DNA of 36,331 nt. It comes from CBDUBH01 sp965365345. Its GTDB lineage: Bacteria; Bacteroidota; Ignavibacteria; Ignavibacteriales; SURF-24. The notes beneath the pieces are model-generated. The model was not told the origin of the DNA, searched no databases, and saw only the letters and a list, made by a program, of their open reading frames with translations. Positions 25,844-33,927 of the stretch are shown here, one piece after another. The stretch lies in the NCBI GenBank assembly GCA_965365345.1, contig CBDUBH010000028.1, forward strand, positions 1 to 36,331. The letters are read 5' to 3'. The position numbers and the translations under genes were made by a program. The stretch's first letter is position 1. Each line of letters opens with the position of its first letter.

Positions 25844-28800
25844 ATGGCAAAACTGCGCGCAAAATTAGCGGCTTCGGTAAGTACGATCGAAAGACCCGAA
25901 GATTTCAGTTGGAACAAATGGCTTAAAGTTCCACTGATCTCAACGGAAAGTTTTTCTTTCGCAAAGATTAAATTTATCGAAAAATCTGCTTTTAACAATT
26001 GGCTCGAAATTCCTTCAAGCGAAGTGATATTTTTCGATACGCCCGAGATCAGGATTTTGGAGCTGCCGGAATTTAACTGCTTTCTTCAAGTAAGAGCAAC
26101 AAAATCTTTTAAATTTTCTTTGCAGATTCAAAAATCAGCGCGCATATTTTTTTCAATAAATCCTGCTAAAGTTTCAAAAGAAAAATTTAAAGATCCGCTT
26201 ACTGCAAAGCCCGAAACTGTTTTGCTTATTGCCGAAAAAATTGAAATTCCGAAATTGCGGACACTCAATTTTAACGGACAAAAAACTTTAACTTTTGCGC
26301 TTCACGAATTCTTTTTTAAAACACCCGTAAAAATTACCGATCCGGTTTCTATCAATAAAAAATTCGATTTTAAATTTTCATTACAGGAAATTTTCGACAG
26401 AATGATTTTTGAAAACGAAACGGGAATTTCTTCATTAAATAATTTTCTGATCTCAAGTAAAAGTATTGATTTTATTGATGAAAGCATAACTCAAAAGTTT
26501 TTCATTCAATCTGAATTTTATTCTGAAAATGTTACGAAAAATCTGATCGGTTATGAAAATCTTACCAAACTGAAATCAAAAGAACAGCTTCAAAAATTCT
26601 TTTTGCAGCAATTCAGAATTACGGAAAACCTTTTGGAATCAACCGAAGGAATAAAAGTTACTGAAAATCTTTTGGATTTTATTCCCGAAACTTTGGAACT
26701 TCAGCTTTTGAATATTTCTGATTTCAAGACAGAAGTTAAAAGTAATTTTGATCTGAAGATCAAAAATGATAAACGCGGATTTATAACTAAAGAAATTCCA
26801 ACTAACGATCTTACAAATTCAGCTTCAAAAATTTTAGCGAAATATTCAGATAAATTTAAATTTGCCGATGTAAATTTTACGTCGCATCAAATTAGAAAAT
26901 TCGGTACGCCGGATGTTTCGCAAAATCTGATCACCGTAAATCCTGTTTTAATTCCTGAAATAATTTCGCAAACCGGAAATTTTGCAATAAATAAAGTTCG
27001 CACGCTTGCCGTAAAATCTATCAATTTGAACAAGACCGAAATTTTTGAATCAGCCGTTGAAAATCATCCTTCGCTTTTACCTTCTTTTGATGAAGATTAC
27101 GAAAAAATTCTTCCTGCTTTTAATAATTTGAAAGAACATCAAAAAGCAGGCGTTGAATTTTTGGCGAAAAACAGATTTGCAGTTTTGGCTGATGAAATCA
27201 GTTCAGGTAAAAAAATACAGGCAATTTCTGCACTTAAAATTTTAATGAAGTTAGGTGCGGTAAAAAATATTCTGATCTTAACAAATCATTTTGAATTCGG
27301 AAGTAAAAAATTAAGCGTGCTTAGAAATAAATCGATCGGCTGGGAAGGTTATTTGAATTTTTGGGCGCCGGAATTAACCGTGCGAAGTATTGTCGGGGAT
27401 AAAGTTGACAGGGAAATGCTTTGGAAACTTCCTGCGCAGGTAAATTTAATTGACGCAAATGATTTTGCCGAAGACTTAATTTCAAATAAAATAGGCAAAA
27501 AAAAGTTATCTAAAATAAATTTGATTTTACTCGATAATATCTCAATTAAAGACAGTGAAATTTTCAATAAAGCGGTAAATGATCTTTCGGTAAATTATTT
27601 GTGGATTTTGAAAGATTATTTAGTTGAAGATAAATTAAGTGAAGAGATGTTTAAATTAAGATCTATTGTTAAAGATTATATAAAAAAGAATGACGAAGTT
27701 GAGTCTGAAACTGAAAAATCGTTCATTTTAAAAAGAAGCAGAGCTGAAATTGCAAATCAGCTTCCTAAAAAGATCTATCACGAAAAATGGATTGATCTAA
27801 GTCAGGAGCAGGATGCAGAATATAAAATAATTCTGGAAGCAGGTAAAAGAAAAGTTAACTCAGCAGTTGAAGCCGGAAATATTTTTATGATTCAGCCGCA
27901 GATCTTCGGGCTTTTACATCAATTAATGCAGACTTTCAATTATTCGCCGGGTGATGAAATTTCACCAAAAGAAGAGCTTCTACTTTCGCAGGTAAGTTCG
28001 ATGAAATCCGGAAAAGAAAAAGTTGTAATTTTTTCGCAATATGAAAAATTCGGAATTAAAATCGTTGAAGAAAATTTTACAAAAAACGGAATCGGATTCA
28101 GAACTTATCTTTCAAATACATCGGAAGCCGCGCTGCTTAAAAATTTAAAGGATTTTGTTTCCAATGAAGAAATTACCGCGCTAATTATTGACGGAAAAGC
28201 ATTGCGCAATGTTTTGAATTTGGGAAATGCCGTTTCAAATATAATTCACTACGATCACTGGTGGAATCCAATTTCAACATGGCAGCTTGAAGATAAAATT
28301 TTCACAAACGGAAATCCGGTAAATGTTTTCACTTATTTAACCCGTAATTCAGTTGAAGAGAATATCTACAGAGTTCTTTCCGAAAAGAAATTAATGAACA
28401 AAAATTTAATGGATTCACTTTCAGCGGCAAATGTTGCCGATATTGTAACTTCAGAAGATTGGTTAAATATTCTGGAAGTAAAAGATGAATCCGAAATTGA
28501 AGAAGTAAATCCGGTTGTTGAACATATAAATAAAGTTCAGGAAAAATTAAATAATCTTTCGGCTGAAGAATTTGAAGAAGTTGCTAAAGGTCTTTTTGTA
28601 AAACTCGGCTACGCAAATAATTCTATGATAAAATATTCTGACGAAAAAGATAAAGGAATATTTTTAACTTCAAAAACCGTTAATAACAAAGAAGAAACTA
28701 TTGTTGTAAAATTTGTTCATGATGAAAAACTTGAACCCGGCGCGATCAATAAATTTACCGGAGCGCTGAACGATTACAAAAATATTTCAAAATCATTTTT

Positions 28801-28921
28801 GGTAACATCGGGAATTTTAGCGAAAGAATCTTATCAATTTCCCGAAGTTGAAAACAATGGAATAAATATAATTGACGGTTCAGCGCTTTCATCTTATTTG
28901 GTGCAATTTAATATTATGTAG
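25844..28921 (+). CDS. SNF2-like helicase-fold protein with degenerate motifs and Mrr-like C-terminus
   Basis: This 1025-residue protein is laid out like a SNF2 ATPase but with decayed motifs. An N-terminal ~420 residues match nothing I know. Motif I is LADEISSGKKIQAISALKIL (D450-E451, G455-K456-K457), where SNF2 enzymes have DEMGLGKT; the Lys remains but the Thr/Ser is lost. The Walker B position reads LILLDN (560-565) instead of DEAH/DEXH. The second RecA-like domain is recognisable from VVIFSQYEKFGIKIVEENF and IHYDHWWNPISTWQLED (from His802), but the R-x-G-Q motif VI with its arginine fingers is missing. Residues ~890-1025 resemble an Mrr-type restriction-endonuclease fold (EEFEEVAKGLFVKLGY, IVVKFVHD, FLVTSGILAKES, INIIDG) with an altered (D/E)xK core. 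ATPase and nuclease activity are therefore doubtful. It probably acts as a DNA-binding or regulatory factor with the upstream 176-residue protein. Confidence 0.82.
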   Translation: MAKLRAKLAASVSTIERPEDFSWNKWLKVPLISTESFSFAKIKFIEKSAFNNWLEIPSSEVIFFDTPEIRILELPEFNCFLQVRATKSFKFSLQIQKSARIFFSINPAKVSKEKFKDPLTAKPETVLLIAEKIEIPKLRTLNFNGQKTLTFALHEFFFKTPVKITDPVSINKKFDFKFSLQEIFDRMIFENETGISSLNNFLISSKSIDFIDESITQKFFIQSEFYSENVTKNLIGYENLTKLKSKEQLQKFFLQQFRITENLLESTEGIKVTENLLDFIPETLELQLLNISDFKTEVKSNFDLKIKNDKRGFITKEIPTNDLTNSASKILAKYSDKFKFADVNFTSHQIRKFGTPDVSQNLITVNPVLIPEIISQTGNFAINKVRTLAVKSINLNKTEIFESAVENHPSLLPSFDEDYEKILPAFNNLKEHQKAGVEFLAKNRFAVLADEISSGKKIQAISALKILMKLGAVKNILILTNHFEFGSKKLSVLRNKSIGWEGYLNFWAPELTVRSIVGDKVDREMLWKLPAQVNLIDANDFAEDLISNKIGKKKLSKINLILLDNISIKDSEIFNKAVNDLSVNYLWILKDYLVEDKLSEEMFKLRSIVKDYIKKNDEVESETEKSFILKRSRAEIANQLPKKIYHEKWIDLSQEQDAEYKIILEAGKRKVNSAVEAGNIFMIQPQIFGLLHQLMQTFNYSPGDEISPKEELLLSQVSSMKSGKEKVVIFSQYEKFGIKIVEENFTKNGIGFRTYLSNTSEAALLKNLKDFVSNEEITALIIDGKALRNVLNLGNAVSNIIHYDHWWNPISTWQLEDKIFTNGNPVNVFTYLTRNSVEENIYRVLSEKKLMNKNLMDSLSAANVADIVTSEDWLNILEVKDESEIEEVNPVVEHINKVQEKLNNLSAEEFEEVAKGLFVKLGYANNSMIKYSDEKDKGIFLTSKTVNNKEETIVVKFVHDEKLEPGAINKFTGALNDYKNISKSFLVTSGILAKESYQFPEVENNGINIIDGSALSSYLVQFNIM

Positions 28922-29254
28922 AATGCAGAATTAAGAATTTAGAATGTAAGAAATTAAGAATGTGGAAGTTACAATTTTGAAGCCGGAATTTTTTATAAAA
29001 GTTTCCGGCATTTTTATTTTAAATAATTTAAAAATATTAAATTCTAATTTTTGTATTTTTGAAATAAATGAAAGTCAATTTGAAATTTATAATTTAAATT
29101 TTCAGTTTTGAATTTTATGAAAGTTAATGTTGTTTAATAAATAAGTTTTGAAAAGTTTAGAATGGAATTTTGAAACTGTAAATTTTTCGCTAATAAAAAA
29201 TTGCAATCAAAATGCATTAAAAATTCTACATTCTAAATTCTGAATTCTACATTC
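28921..29254. repeat. Inverted pair of ~29-base AGAATTTAGAATGTA arms filling the gap before the tatD fusion gene
   Basis: The left arm (28921-28949) contains AGAATTAAGAATTTAGAATG and begins at the last base of the SNF2-like stop. The right arm (29226-29254) is its reverse complement at about 26 of 29 positions and ends 16 bases before the next start. Between them lie a terminator (28982) and AT-rich DNA in which I see no gene. Confidence 0.7.
28982..29018 (+). terminator. Terminator after the SNF2-like gene
   Basis: GCCGGAA pairs with TTCCGGC around a 14-base AT loop, followed by ATTTTTATTTT. It closes the two-gene unit. Confidence 0.75.
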
Positions 29255-29270
29255 AAAAAAGGATTTCATA

Positions 29271-30629
29271 ATGTTTGTTGATACTCACGCACATCTTTTT
29301 TATCCCGATTTTAACGGCGATATTAATCAAATTTTAGATAACGCTAGAGCAAATGGTGTTGATTATATCATTGTTCCGGGAACCGATCTTGCAAGCTCTG
29401 CACAAGCAGTTGAACTAGCATCAAAATATGATATGATTTACGCAACTATCGGAATTCATCCGCACGATACGGCTGAATGGGAAGATTCTCTGATCAAAAA
29501 TATTGAAGAATTAGCCGCCAATACAAAAGTTGTTGGCATTGGCGAAATCGGGTTGGATTATCATTATGATTTTTCTCCAAAGGAAAAGCAAATTCCGGCA
29601 TTTAAAAATCAAATTGAACTTGCGCTTGATCTGAATTTGCCGATCGTTGTTCACAATCGCGAAGCCGATAATGACATTATGGAAATTATCCGATCTTACA
29701 AAAATTCCGGATTGAAAGCGCAGTTTCATTGCTTTTCAGGAAGTCTTGAAGATGCGCGCGAATTAGTTTCGCTGAATCATTTTATTTCATTTACGGGAAA
29801 TATTACTTTTCCGAAAGCCGATAATTTACGCAAGATAGTTGAAAATGTTCAGGTTGAAAATCTTATGCTGGAAACAGATGCCCCTTTTATGACTCCTGTT
29901 CCGCACAGAGGAAAAAGAAATGAACCTGCAAATATAAAATTAGTTGCCGAAAAAATTGCCGAAATTCAAAAAATATCTGTTGAAAATGTTGCAAACGCAA
30001 CTTCATTTAATGCCTATAAATTATTCGGAATCGGAAGTAAAAAGGATTTAAGTTTTACTTACGAAATCGGCGATGCGCTTTACATTAATGTTACAAATCG
30101 CTGTAATGCCGATTGTATTTTTTGTGATCGAAAGGGCGAAGCGGTAATTAAAGGTTACAATTTAAAAATGAAAAAATCCGAAGAACCGCCCGCGGAAGTT
30201 TACATTAAGGAAATCGGCGATCCGAAAAAATATTCTGAAATTGTTTTTTGCGGTTACGGCGAGCCCACGATCCGCTGGGATGTTGTAAAAGAAATTTCAA
30301 AATATGTAAAAGAAAGTGGCGGCAAAACCCGCATGAATACTGATGGACACGGAAATTACATCAACAAAAAAGATATAACCCCGGAATTAGAAGGATTAAT
30401 TGACACGGTTTCGATAAGTTTAAATTCGGTTGATCCTGAACAATACGCAAAGCTAATGCGCGTTGATTCTAAAATGCACGCGGAAATGATCGATTTTGCA
30501 AAAAAAGCAAAACAATACACAAATGTTGTAATGACGGTGGTTGGAATGAATGAAATTGATACCGAAGCCGCGAAAAGATTCGTTGAAAATGAGATTGGCG
30601 TAAATTACAGAACAAGACCGTATTTCTAA
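29271..30629 (+). CDS. TatD-family metal-dependent hydrolase fused to a radical SAM domain
   Basis: The 452-residue protein has two complete modules. Residues 1-~255 are a TatD DNase-type amidohydrolase-fold hydrolase with metal ligands His6 and His8 (DTHAHL), Glu92 (GEIGLDY), His128 (VVHNRE), His153 (FHCFSG) and Asp203 (ETDAPF). Residues ~262-452 are a radical SAM domain with the iron-sulfur motif CNADCIFC (C278, C282, C285) and SAM-binding FCGYGEPT, like the TatD-associated radical SAM proteins that are usually a separate gene. No stop or frameshift separates them, so it reads as one polypeptide. The substrate is unknown. AAAAAAGGATTTCATAATG gives a good ribosome site. The C-terminus stops soon after the barrel, with no auxiliary-cluster domain. 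Confidence 0.9.
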   Translation: MFVDTHAHLFYPDFNGDINQILDNARANGVDYIIVPGTDLASSAQAVELASKYDMIYATIGIHPHDTAEWEDSLIKNIEELAANTKVVGIGEIGLDYHYDFSPKEKQIPAFKNQIELALDLNLPIVVHNREADNDIMEIIRSYKNSGLKAQFHCFSGSLEDARELVSLNHFISFTGNITFPKADNLRKIVENVQVENLMLETDAPFMTPVPHRGKRNEPANIKLVAEKIAEIQKISVENVANATSFNAYKLFGIGSKKDLSFTYEIGDALYINVTNRCNADCIFCDRKGEAVIKGYNLKMKKSEEPPAEVYIKEIGDPKKYSEIVFCGYGEPTIRWDVVKEISKYVKESGGKTRMNTDGHGNYINKKDITPELEGLIDTVSISLNSVDPEQYAKLMRVDSKMHAEMIDFAKKAKQYTNVVMTVVGMNEIDTEAAKRFVENEIGVNYRTRPYF

Positions 30630-30676
30630 AATATAAATTTTCTTTTGAAATTTAAAATTCAATTTTATAAAAATTA

Positions 30677-30696
30677 GGACGAAGCATGCTTCGTCC
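30677..30696. repeat. 20-base perfect palindrome
   Basis: GGACGAAGCATGCTTCGTCC is self-complementary and lies in the gap between the TatD/radical SAM gene and the carboxypeptidase gene. It has no T tract, so it is more likely a REP-like repeat than a terminator. Confidence 0.75.
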
Positions 30697-30754
30697 CTGT
30701 AATCTGCAAATATATTTTTATCCGGATAAATTTTAATCTCAACTTGAGTTAATA

Positions 30755-32170
30755 TTGAAAAAATTCTTCTTCATAATTTCACTTTTATTTTTTTTGATCA
30801 AAATTGATTTTGCTTACGGTCAAATAAATTTACCGGAAAAAATAAACAATCTATTTTTAGATTCACTTTTTCAAAATTCAATTGCTTCAGTTGAAATTTA
30901 CGATCTTACTGCCGACAAATATCTTTACCGGAAAAACGAAAAACTGCTTTTGCGTCCCGCATCAACCATGAAAATTTTAACTTCCGCTGCAGCGCTTTTT
31001 TTCCTCGGAAAAGAGTTTAACTTTGAAACTTCACTGGCTTATGACGGAAATTTGGAAGAGGGAATTTTAAACGGAAATCTTTACGTTATTGGCGGCTGCG
31101 ATCCCGATTTTATTACTGAAGATATTGATACTTTGATAAGTAAAATCAACCTTGCGGGAATTAAAAAAATAAACGGAAATATTTATGCGGATGTTTCCAA
31201 AATCGATTCACTTTTTTGGGGAAAAGGCTGGATGTGGGATGATGATCCTTCTTCCGATGCGCCCTATTTATCGGCATTAAACATAAATGACAATACAATT
31301 TCAGTTGAAGTAATACCGCAAAATCTAAATGAAAAACCTTATGTAAATTTGTATCCGCAAACTTATTATACTGCAATTTTAAATAACGCAAAAACAATAA
31401 ATCTTGATACCGGAAAAATAAAAATTTCACGGAATTGGATTTACCGAACAAACGAAATTTTAGTTGAAGGAATGATATATAAAAATTCAAATCCTGTTAT
31501 CAAAACAATTAATTTATTTGATCCCGCTTATTATTTTTTAACTCTTTTAAAAGAAAAACTACAACTGGAAAATATTGTTGAAAATCCTGAAATTAAGATC
31601 AAAAAATTTGAAACAGGATTTCAACTTTATTCACATAAAAGAAATTTAGTTGATGTAATTTTTGAAACGAACAAAGAGAGCGATAATTTAAATGCCGAAA
31701 TGCTTTTGCGTGCTTTGGCTTTCAATAATTTTGATGCGCCTGCAACTGCGGAAAACGGAATAAAAATGATTGATAGTCTTTTCGTTCTTGCAAATATAAA
31801 AACGAAAAATTACAGAATTGCCGATGGTTCCGGAGTTTCGCATTACAATTTGATGACAGCGGAAATGCTTACGGAAATTTTGAAATTTATTTACAAATCG
31901 CGCCCGGATCTTTACGAAATATTGTATAATTCATTTCCCGTTGCAGGCGTTGACGGAACTTTACGCTCACGAATGAAAAATAATGCTGCGTTCAATAATG
32001 TTCGGGCAAAAACCGGAACTTTAAGCGGAGTAAGTTGCCTTTCGGGTTATGCAAATTCAAAAAAGGGAAACTTAATCGCATTTTCAATTATGGTGCAAAA
32101 TTTTACCGAAAGTTCAAGAGAAGCGCGTAAATTTCAAGATGAAGTTTGTAGAATAATTACAGAAATGTAA
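30755..32170 (+). CDS. dacB: D-alanyl-D-alanine carboxypeptidase/endopeptidase (PBP4 type)
   Basis: This 471-residue class C penicillin-binding protein has an N-terminal signal peptide (MKKFFFIISLLFFLIKIDFAYG) and acts on peptidoglycan in the periplasm. The catalytic motifs are complete: SxxK as STMK (Ser70-Lys73), SxN as SDN in NKESDNLNAEM, and KTG in RAKTGTLSG. The large insert between the first two motifs is typical of the PBP4/DacB family. The start is TTG at 30755, which places the signal peptide exactly at the N-terminus; no ATG is available before the conserved region. It is preceded by the palindrome at 30677 and converges with purM. Confidence 0.92.
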   Translation: MKKFFFIISLLFFLIKIDFAYGQINLPEKINNLFLDSLFQNSIASVEIYDLTADKYLYRKNEKLLLRPASTMKILTSAAALFFLGKEFNFETSLAYDGNLEEGILNGNLYVIGGCDPDFITEDIDTLISKINLAGIKKINGNIYADVSKIDSLFWGKGWMWDDDPSSDAPYLSALNINDNTISVEVIPQNLNEKPYVNLYPQTYYTAILNNAKTINLDTGKIKISRNWIYRTNEILVEGMIYKNSNPVIKTINLFDPAYYFLTLLKEKLQLENIVENPEIKIKKFETGFQLYSHKRNLVDVIFETNKESDNLNAEMLLRALAFNNFDAPATAENGIKMIDSLFVLANIKTKNYRIADGSGVSHYNLMTAEMLTEILKFIYKSRPDLYEILYNSFPVAGVDGTLRSRMKNNAAFNNVRAKTGTLSGVSCLSGYANSKKGNLIAFSIMVQNFTESSREARKFQDEVCRIITEM

Positions 32171-32297
32171 TTAGGATTCAAAAATGAAAAGATTAGTGCA
32201 GAAGGCATGCCTGCAGGAAAAATTAAAAGATTGAAAGATAAAAAGATTAAAAATTTAGAGAAATTAATTTAAGTGATGCCATATAGAATTTCTACTT

Positions 32298-32348
32298 GTC
32301 ATTGCGAGCCAGCCTGCCGTTAGGCAAGGCGGAGCGAAGCAATCTCTG
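32298..32348. repeat. GTCATTGCGAGCC...GAGCGAAGCAATCTC repeat
   Basis: The ATTGC and GCAAT ends are inverted, and a nested CCTGCC/GGCAAGG stem lies in the middle. A second, shorter GTCATTCCGGCTTGTCCG repeat follows at 32358-32375. Both are in the 341-base gap between the converging carboxypeptidase and purM genes, which also holds an AGGCATGCCT palindrome near 32202-32213. Confidence 0.65.
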
Positions 32349-32443
32349 TTTTTACCTGTCATTCCGGCTTGTCCGTAATCTTTTCTAAATTTCTGAATTA
32401 AAACTATTATTCTTAAATTGTGAAATGAAATAATGAAAAATTA

Positions 32444-32469
32444 TAGAGACGAGATTTATCTCGTCTCTA
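32444..32469. repeat. 26-base perfect inverted repeat between convergent genes
   Basis: Arms TAGAGACGAGAT and ATCTCGTCTCTA enclose two T. It differs from the hairpin at 22873 by compensating changes (A for G against T for C) and, like it, lies between converging genes, here dacB and purM. Confidence 0.75.
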
Positions 32470-32511
32470 CGTAAAAACTCCTTTGCGTCTTAGCAACTTT
32501 GCGGTGAAATT

Positions 32512-33507
32512 TTACTCAATTTCCCCAATCATAATTGCTTTTTCATTTATAGAATTTGCAAGTGAAATTACTTTTTCAACTTCATTTTTTGCAACAACGG
32601 AAATCAAACCGATTCCGATATTAAAAACTTCGCGCATTTCTTCATCTTTTACATTTCCGGTTTCTTTTATCAATTTGAAAATCGCGGGTAATTCCCAAGC
32701 ATTCCAATCAATTTTGATTTGCAAATTTTCCGGAATAATTCTTTTCGTATTCCCGATAATTCCGCCGCCGGTAATGTGCGAAAATCCTTTTATCTCGCAA
32801 TTTTCTTTTAAAACATAGATCAATTTCAAATATGATTTATGGACTTTCAGCAATTCTTCGCCTAAAGATTGATTTAAGCCTTCGGGAGTTTCATTTACAT
32901 CAAATTTTTCCAAAAGAACTTTGCGGGCAAGTGAATATCCGTTTGTGTGAAGTCCGTTTGATTCAAATCCTAATAAAACATCGCCGCTTGAAATTTTACT
33001 GCCGTCAATAATTTTTGATTTTTCAACTACGCCGACAATTGTTCCTGCAAGATCATATTCATCTTCGGAATAAAGTCCGGGCATTTCTGCGGTTTCGCCG
33101 CCAATCAAGGCAATTTCATTTTCGCGGCAAGCTTTTGAAAATCCGGCAATAATTTGTTCAGCTTTTTCCGGGAATAATTTTCCGAATGCCATATAATCCA
33201 TAAAATACAATGGCTTCGCGCCGCAAACTGCAATATCGTTTACACAATGATTAACAAGATCTTGCCCGACTGTATTATGTTTATTCATTGCAAAAGCGAT
33301 TTTTAATTTCGTACCGACTCCATCAACGCTGGAAACCAAAACCGGCTGTTTATATTCAGGAAAATTAAATTCATAAAATGCGCCAAAGTGCCCGATTCCG
33401 TGCAAAACGTTATTGTTAAAAGTTGATTTAACATGATCTTTAATTCTGCCTACAAATTCATCTCCGGCTTTAATATCAACTCCGGCGGCTTTATAAGTCG
33501 AATCCAA
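32512..33507 (-). CDS. purM: Phosphoribosylformylglycinamidine cyclo-ligase
   Basis: The 331-residue enzyme (AIR synthetase, purine synthesis) closes the imidazole ring of FGAM using ATP. Family landmarks are GAFYEFNFPEYKQPVLVSSVDGVGTKL, HNTVGQDLVNHCVNDIAVCGAKPLYFMDY, GGETAEMPGLYSEDEYDLAGT, SGDVLLGFESNGLHTNGYSLAR, and HITGGGIIGNTKRIIPENL, given here as ordered pieces. Length is slightly below the usual ~345. It is monocistronic in this window and converges with dacB. Upstream (33508-33660) are a TAAATTTG box (33541-33548, minus strand) and an AAAGATTC array. The start at 33507 (ATG on the minus strand) has AGGTAAAA upstream. Confidence 0.95.
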   Translation of the reverse strand: MDSTYKAAGVDIKAGDEFVGRIKDHVKSTFNNNVLHGIGHFGAFYEFNFPEYKQPVLVSSVDGVGTKLKIAFAMNKHNTVGQDLVNHCVNDIAVCGAKPLYFMDYMAFGKLFPEKAEQIIAGFSKACRENEIALIGGETAEMPGLYSEDEYDLAGTIVGVVEKSKIIDGSKISSGDVLLGFESNGLHTNGYSLARKVLLEKFDVNETPEGLNQSLGEELLKVHKSYLKLIYVLKENCEIKGFSHITGGGIIGNTKRIIPENLQIKIDWNAWELPAIFKLIKETGNVKDEEMREVFNIGIGLISVVAKNEVEKVISLANSINEKAIMIGEIE

Positions 33508-33540
33508 TTTTTACCTCGATTTTTTATGTAATATTGAAAC

Positions 33541-33548
33541 CAAATTTA
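33541..33548 (-). promoter_or_regulatory. Candidate TAnnTTTG promoter box for purM
   Basis: On the minus strand this reads TAAATTTG, 33 bases before the purM start. No clear -33 element is present. Confidence 0.25.
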
Positions 33549-33581
33549 GGAATTTTTTATCTAATTTGTTAGTTAAAAGAA

Positions 33582-33640
33582 AAAGATTCAAAGATTCAAA
33601 GATGGAAAGATTCAAAGATTGGAAAGATTCTAAGATTGGA
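33582..33640. repeat. Degenerate tandem array of AAAGATTC/AAAGATTGG units
   Basis: Units read AAAGATTC, AAAGATTC, AAAGATGG, AAAGATTC, AAAGATTGG, AAAGATTC, TAAGATTGG. It has the same unit as the perfect array at 24934, with more decay. Confidence 0.85.
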
Positions 33641-33658
33641 AGAATTAAATAATTGGAG

Positions 33659-33776
33659 TCATTTTGAAACCGAAGGATGAGAAATCTTTAGTTCGTTATT
33701 ACAACAGTGAACCGGAATTTTTTTTGAAATTCAATATTATAAAAACGGAAAGATTCCGAGTTAACCGGAATGACAA
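33659..33776. repeat. GTCATT...AATGACA palindromic element
   Basis: The left end has TCATTTTGAAACCG with GATGAGAAATCTTT; the right end has AGATTCCGAGTTAACCGG with AATGACA. It is a diverged member of the GTCATT family. It lies in the 420-base gap between purM and hrcA. Confidence 0.5.
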
Positions 33777-33853
33777 AACACAAAGTTACTTTTCATAAAT
33801 CTAAATTGTCTTAATACTTTAAACTGTAAACTGATTACTGAAAACTATTTACG

Positions 33854-33869
33854 CGGCACCAAAATTGCA
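33854..33869 (+). promoter_or_regulatory. Possible sigma-54-type promoter of the hrcA-grpE-dnaJ operon
   Basis: CGGCACCAAAATTGCA matches the -24/-12 pattern (YGGCAC-N5-TTGCA) with exact spacing, 58 bases before the hrcA start. A TATATTTG word at 33894-33901 is an alternative promoter box. Confidence 0.4.
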
Positions 33870-33893
33870 GATGAAAATATTGATATTTTTTAA

Positions 33894-33901
33894 TATATTT
33901 G
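33894..33901 (+). promoter_or_regulatory. Alternative TAnnTTTG promoter box before hrcA
   Basis: TATATTTG lies 26 bases before the start codon, the same distance as the matching words before the MORN-repeat and M28 genes. No -33 element at proper spacing is seen. Confidence 0.3.
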
Positions 33902-33927
33902 AAAGTTAAGCAAAAATTAAAAGAAAT

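Noticed and set aside
33508..33927. CIRCE operator upstream of hrcA
   Set aside because: I looked for GCACTC/GAGTGC arms and found none; the GGCACC at 33855 is not followed by the partner arm.
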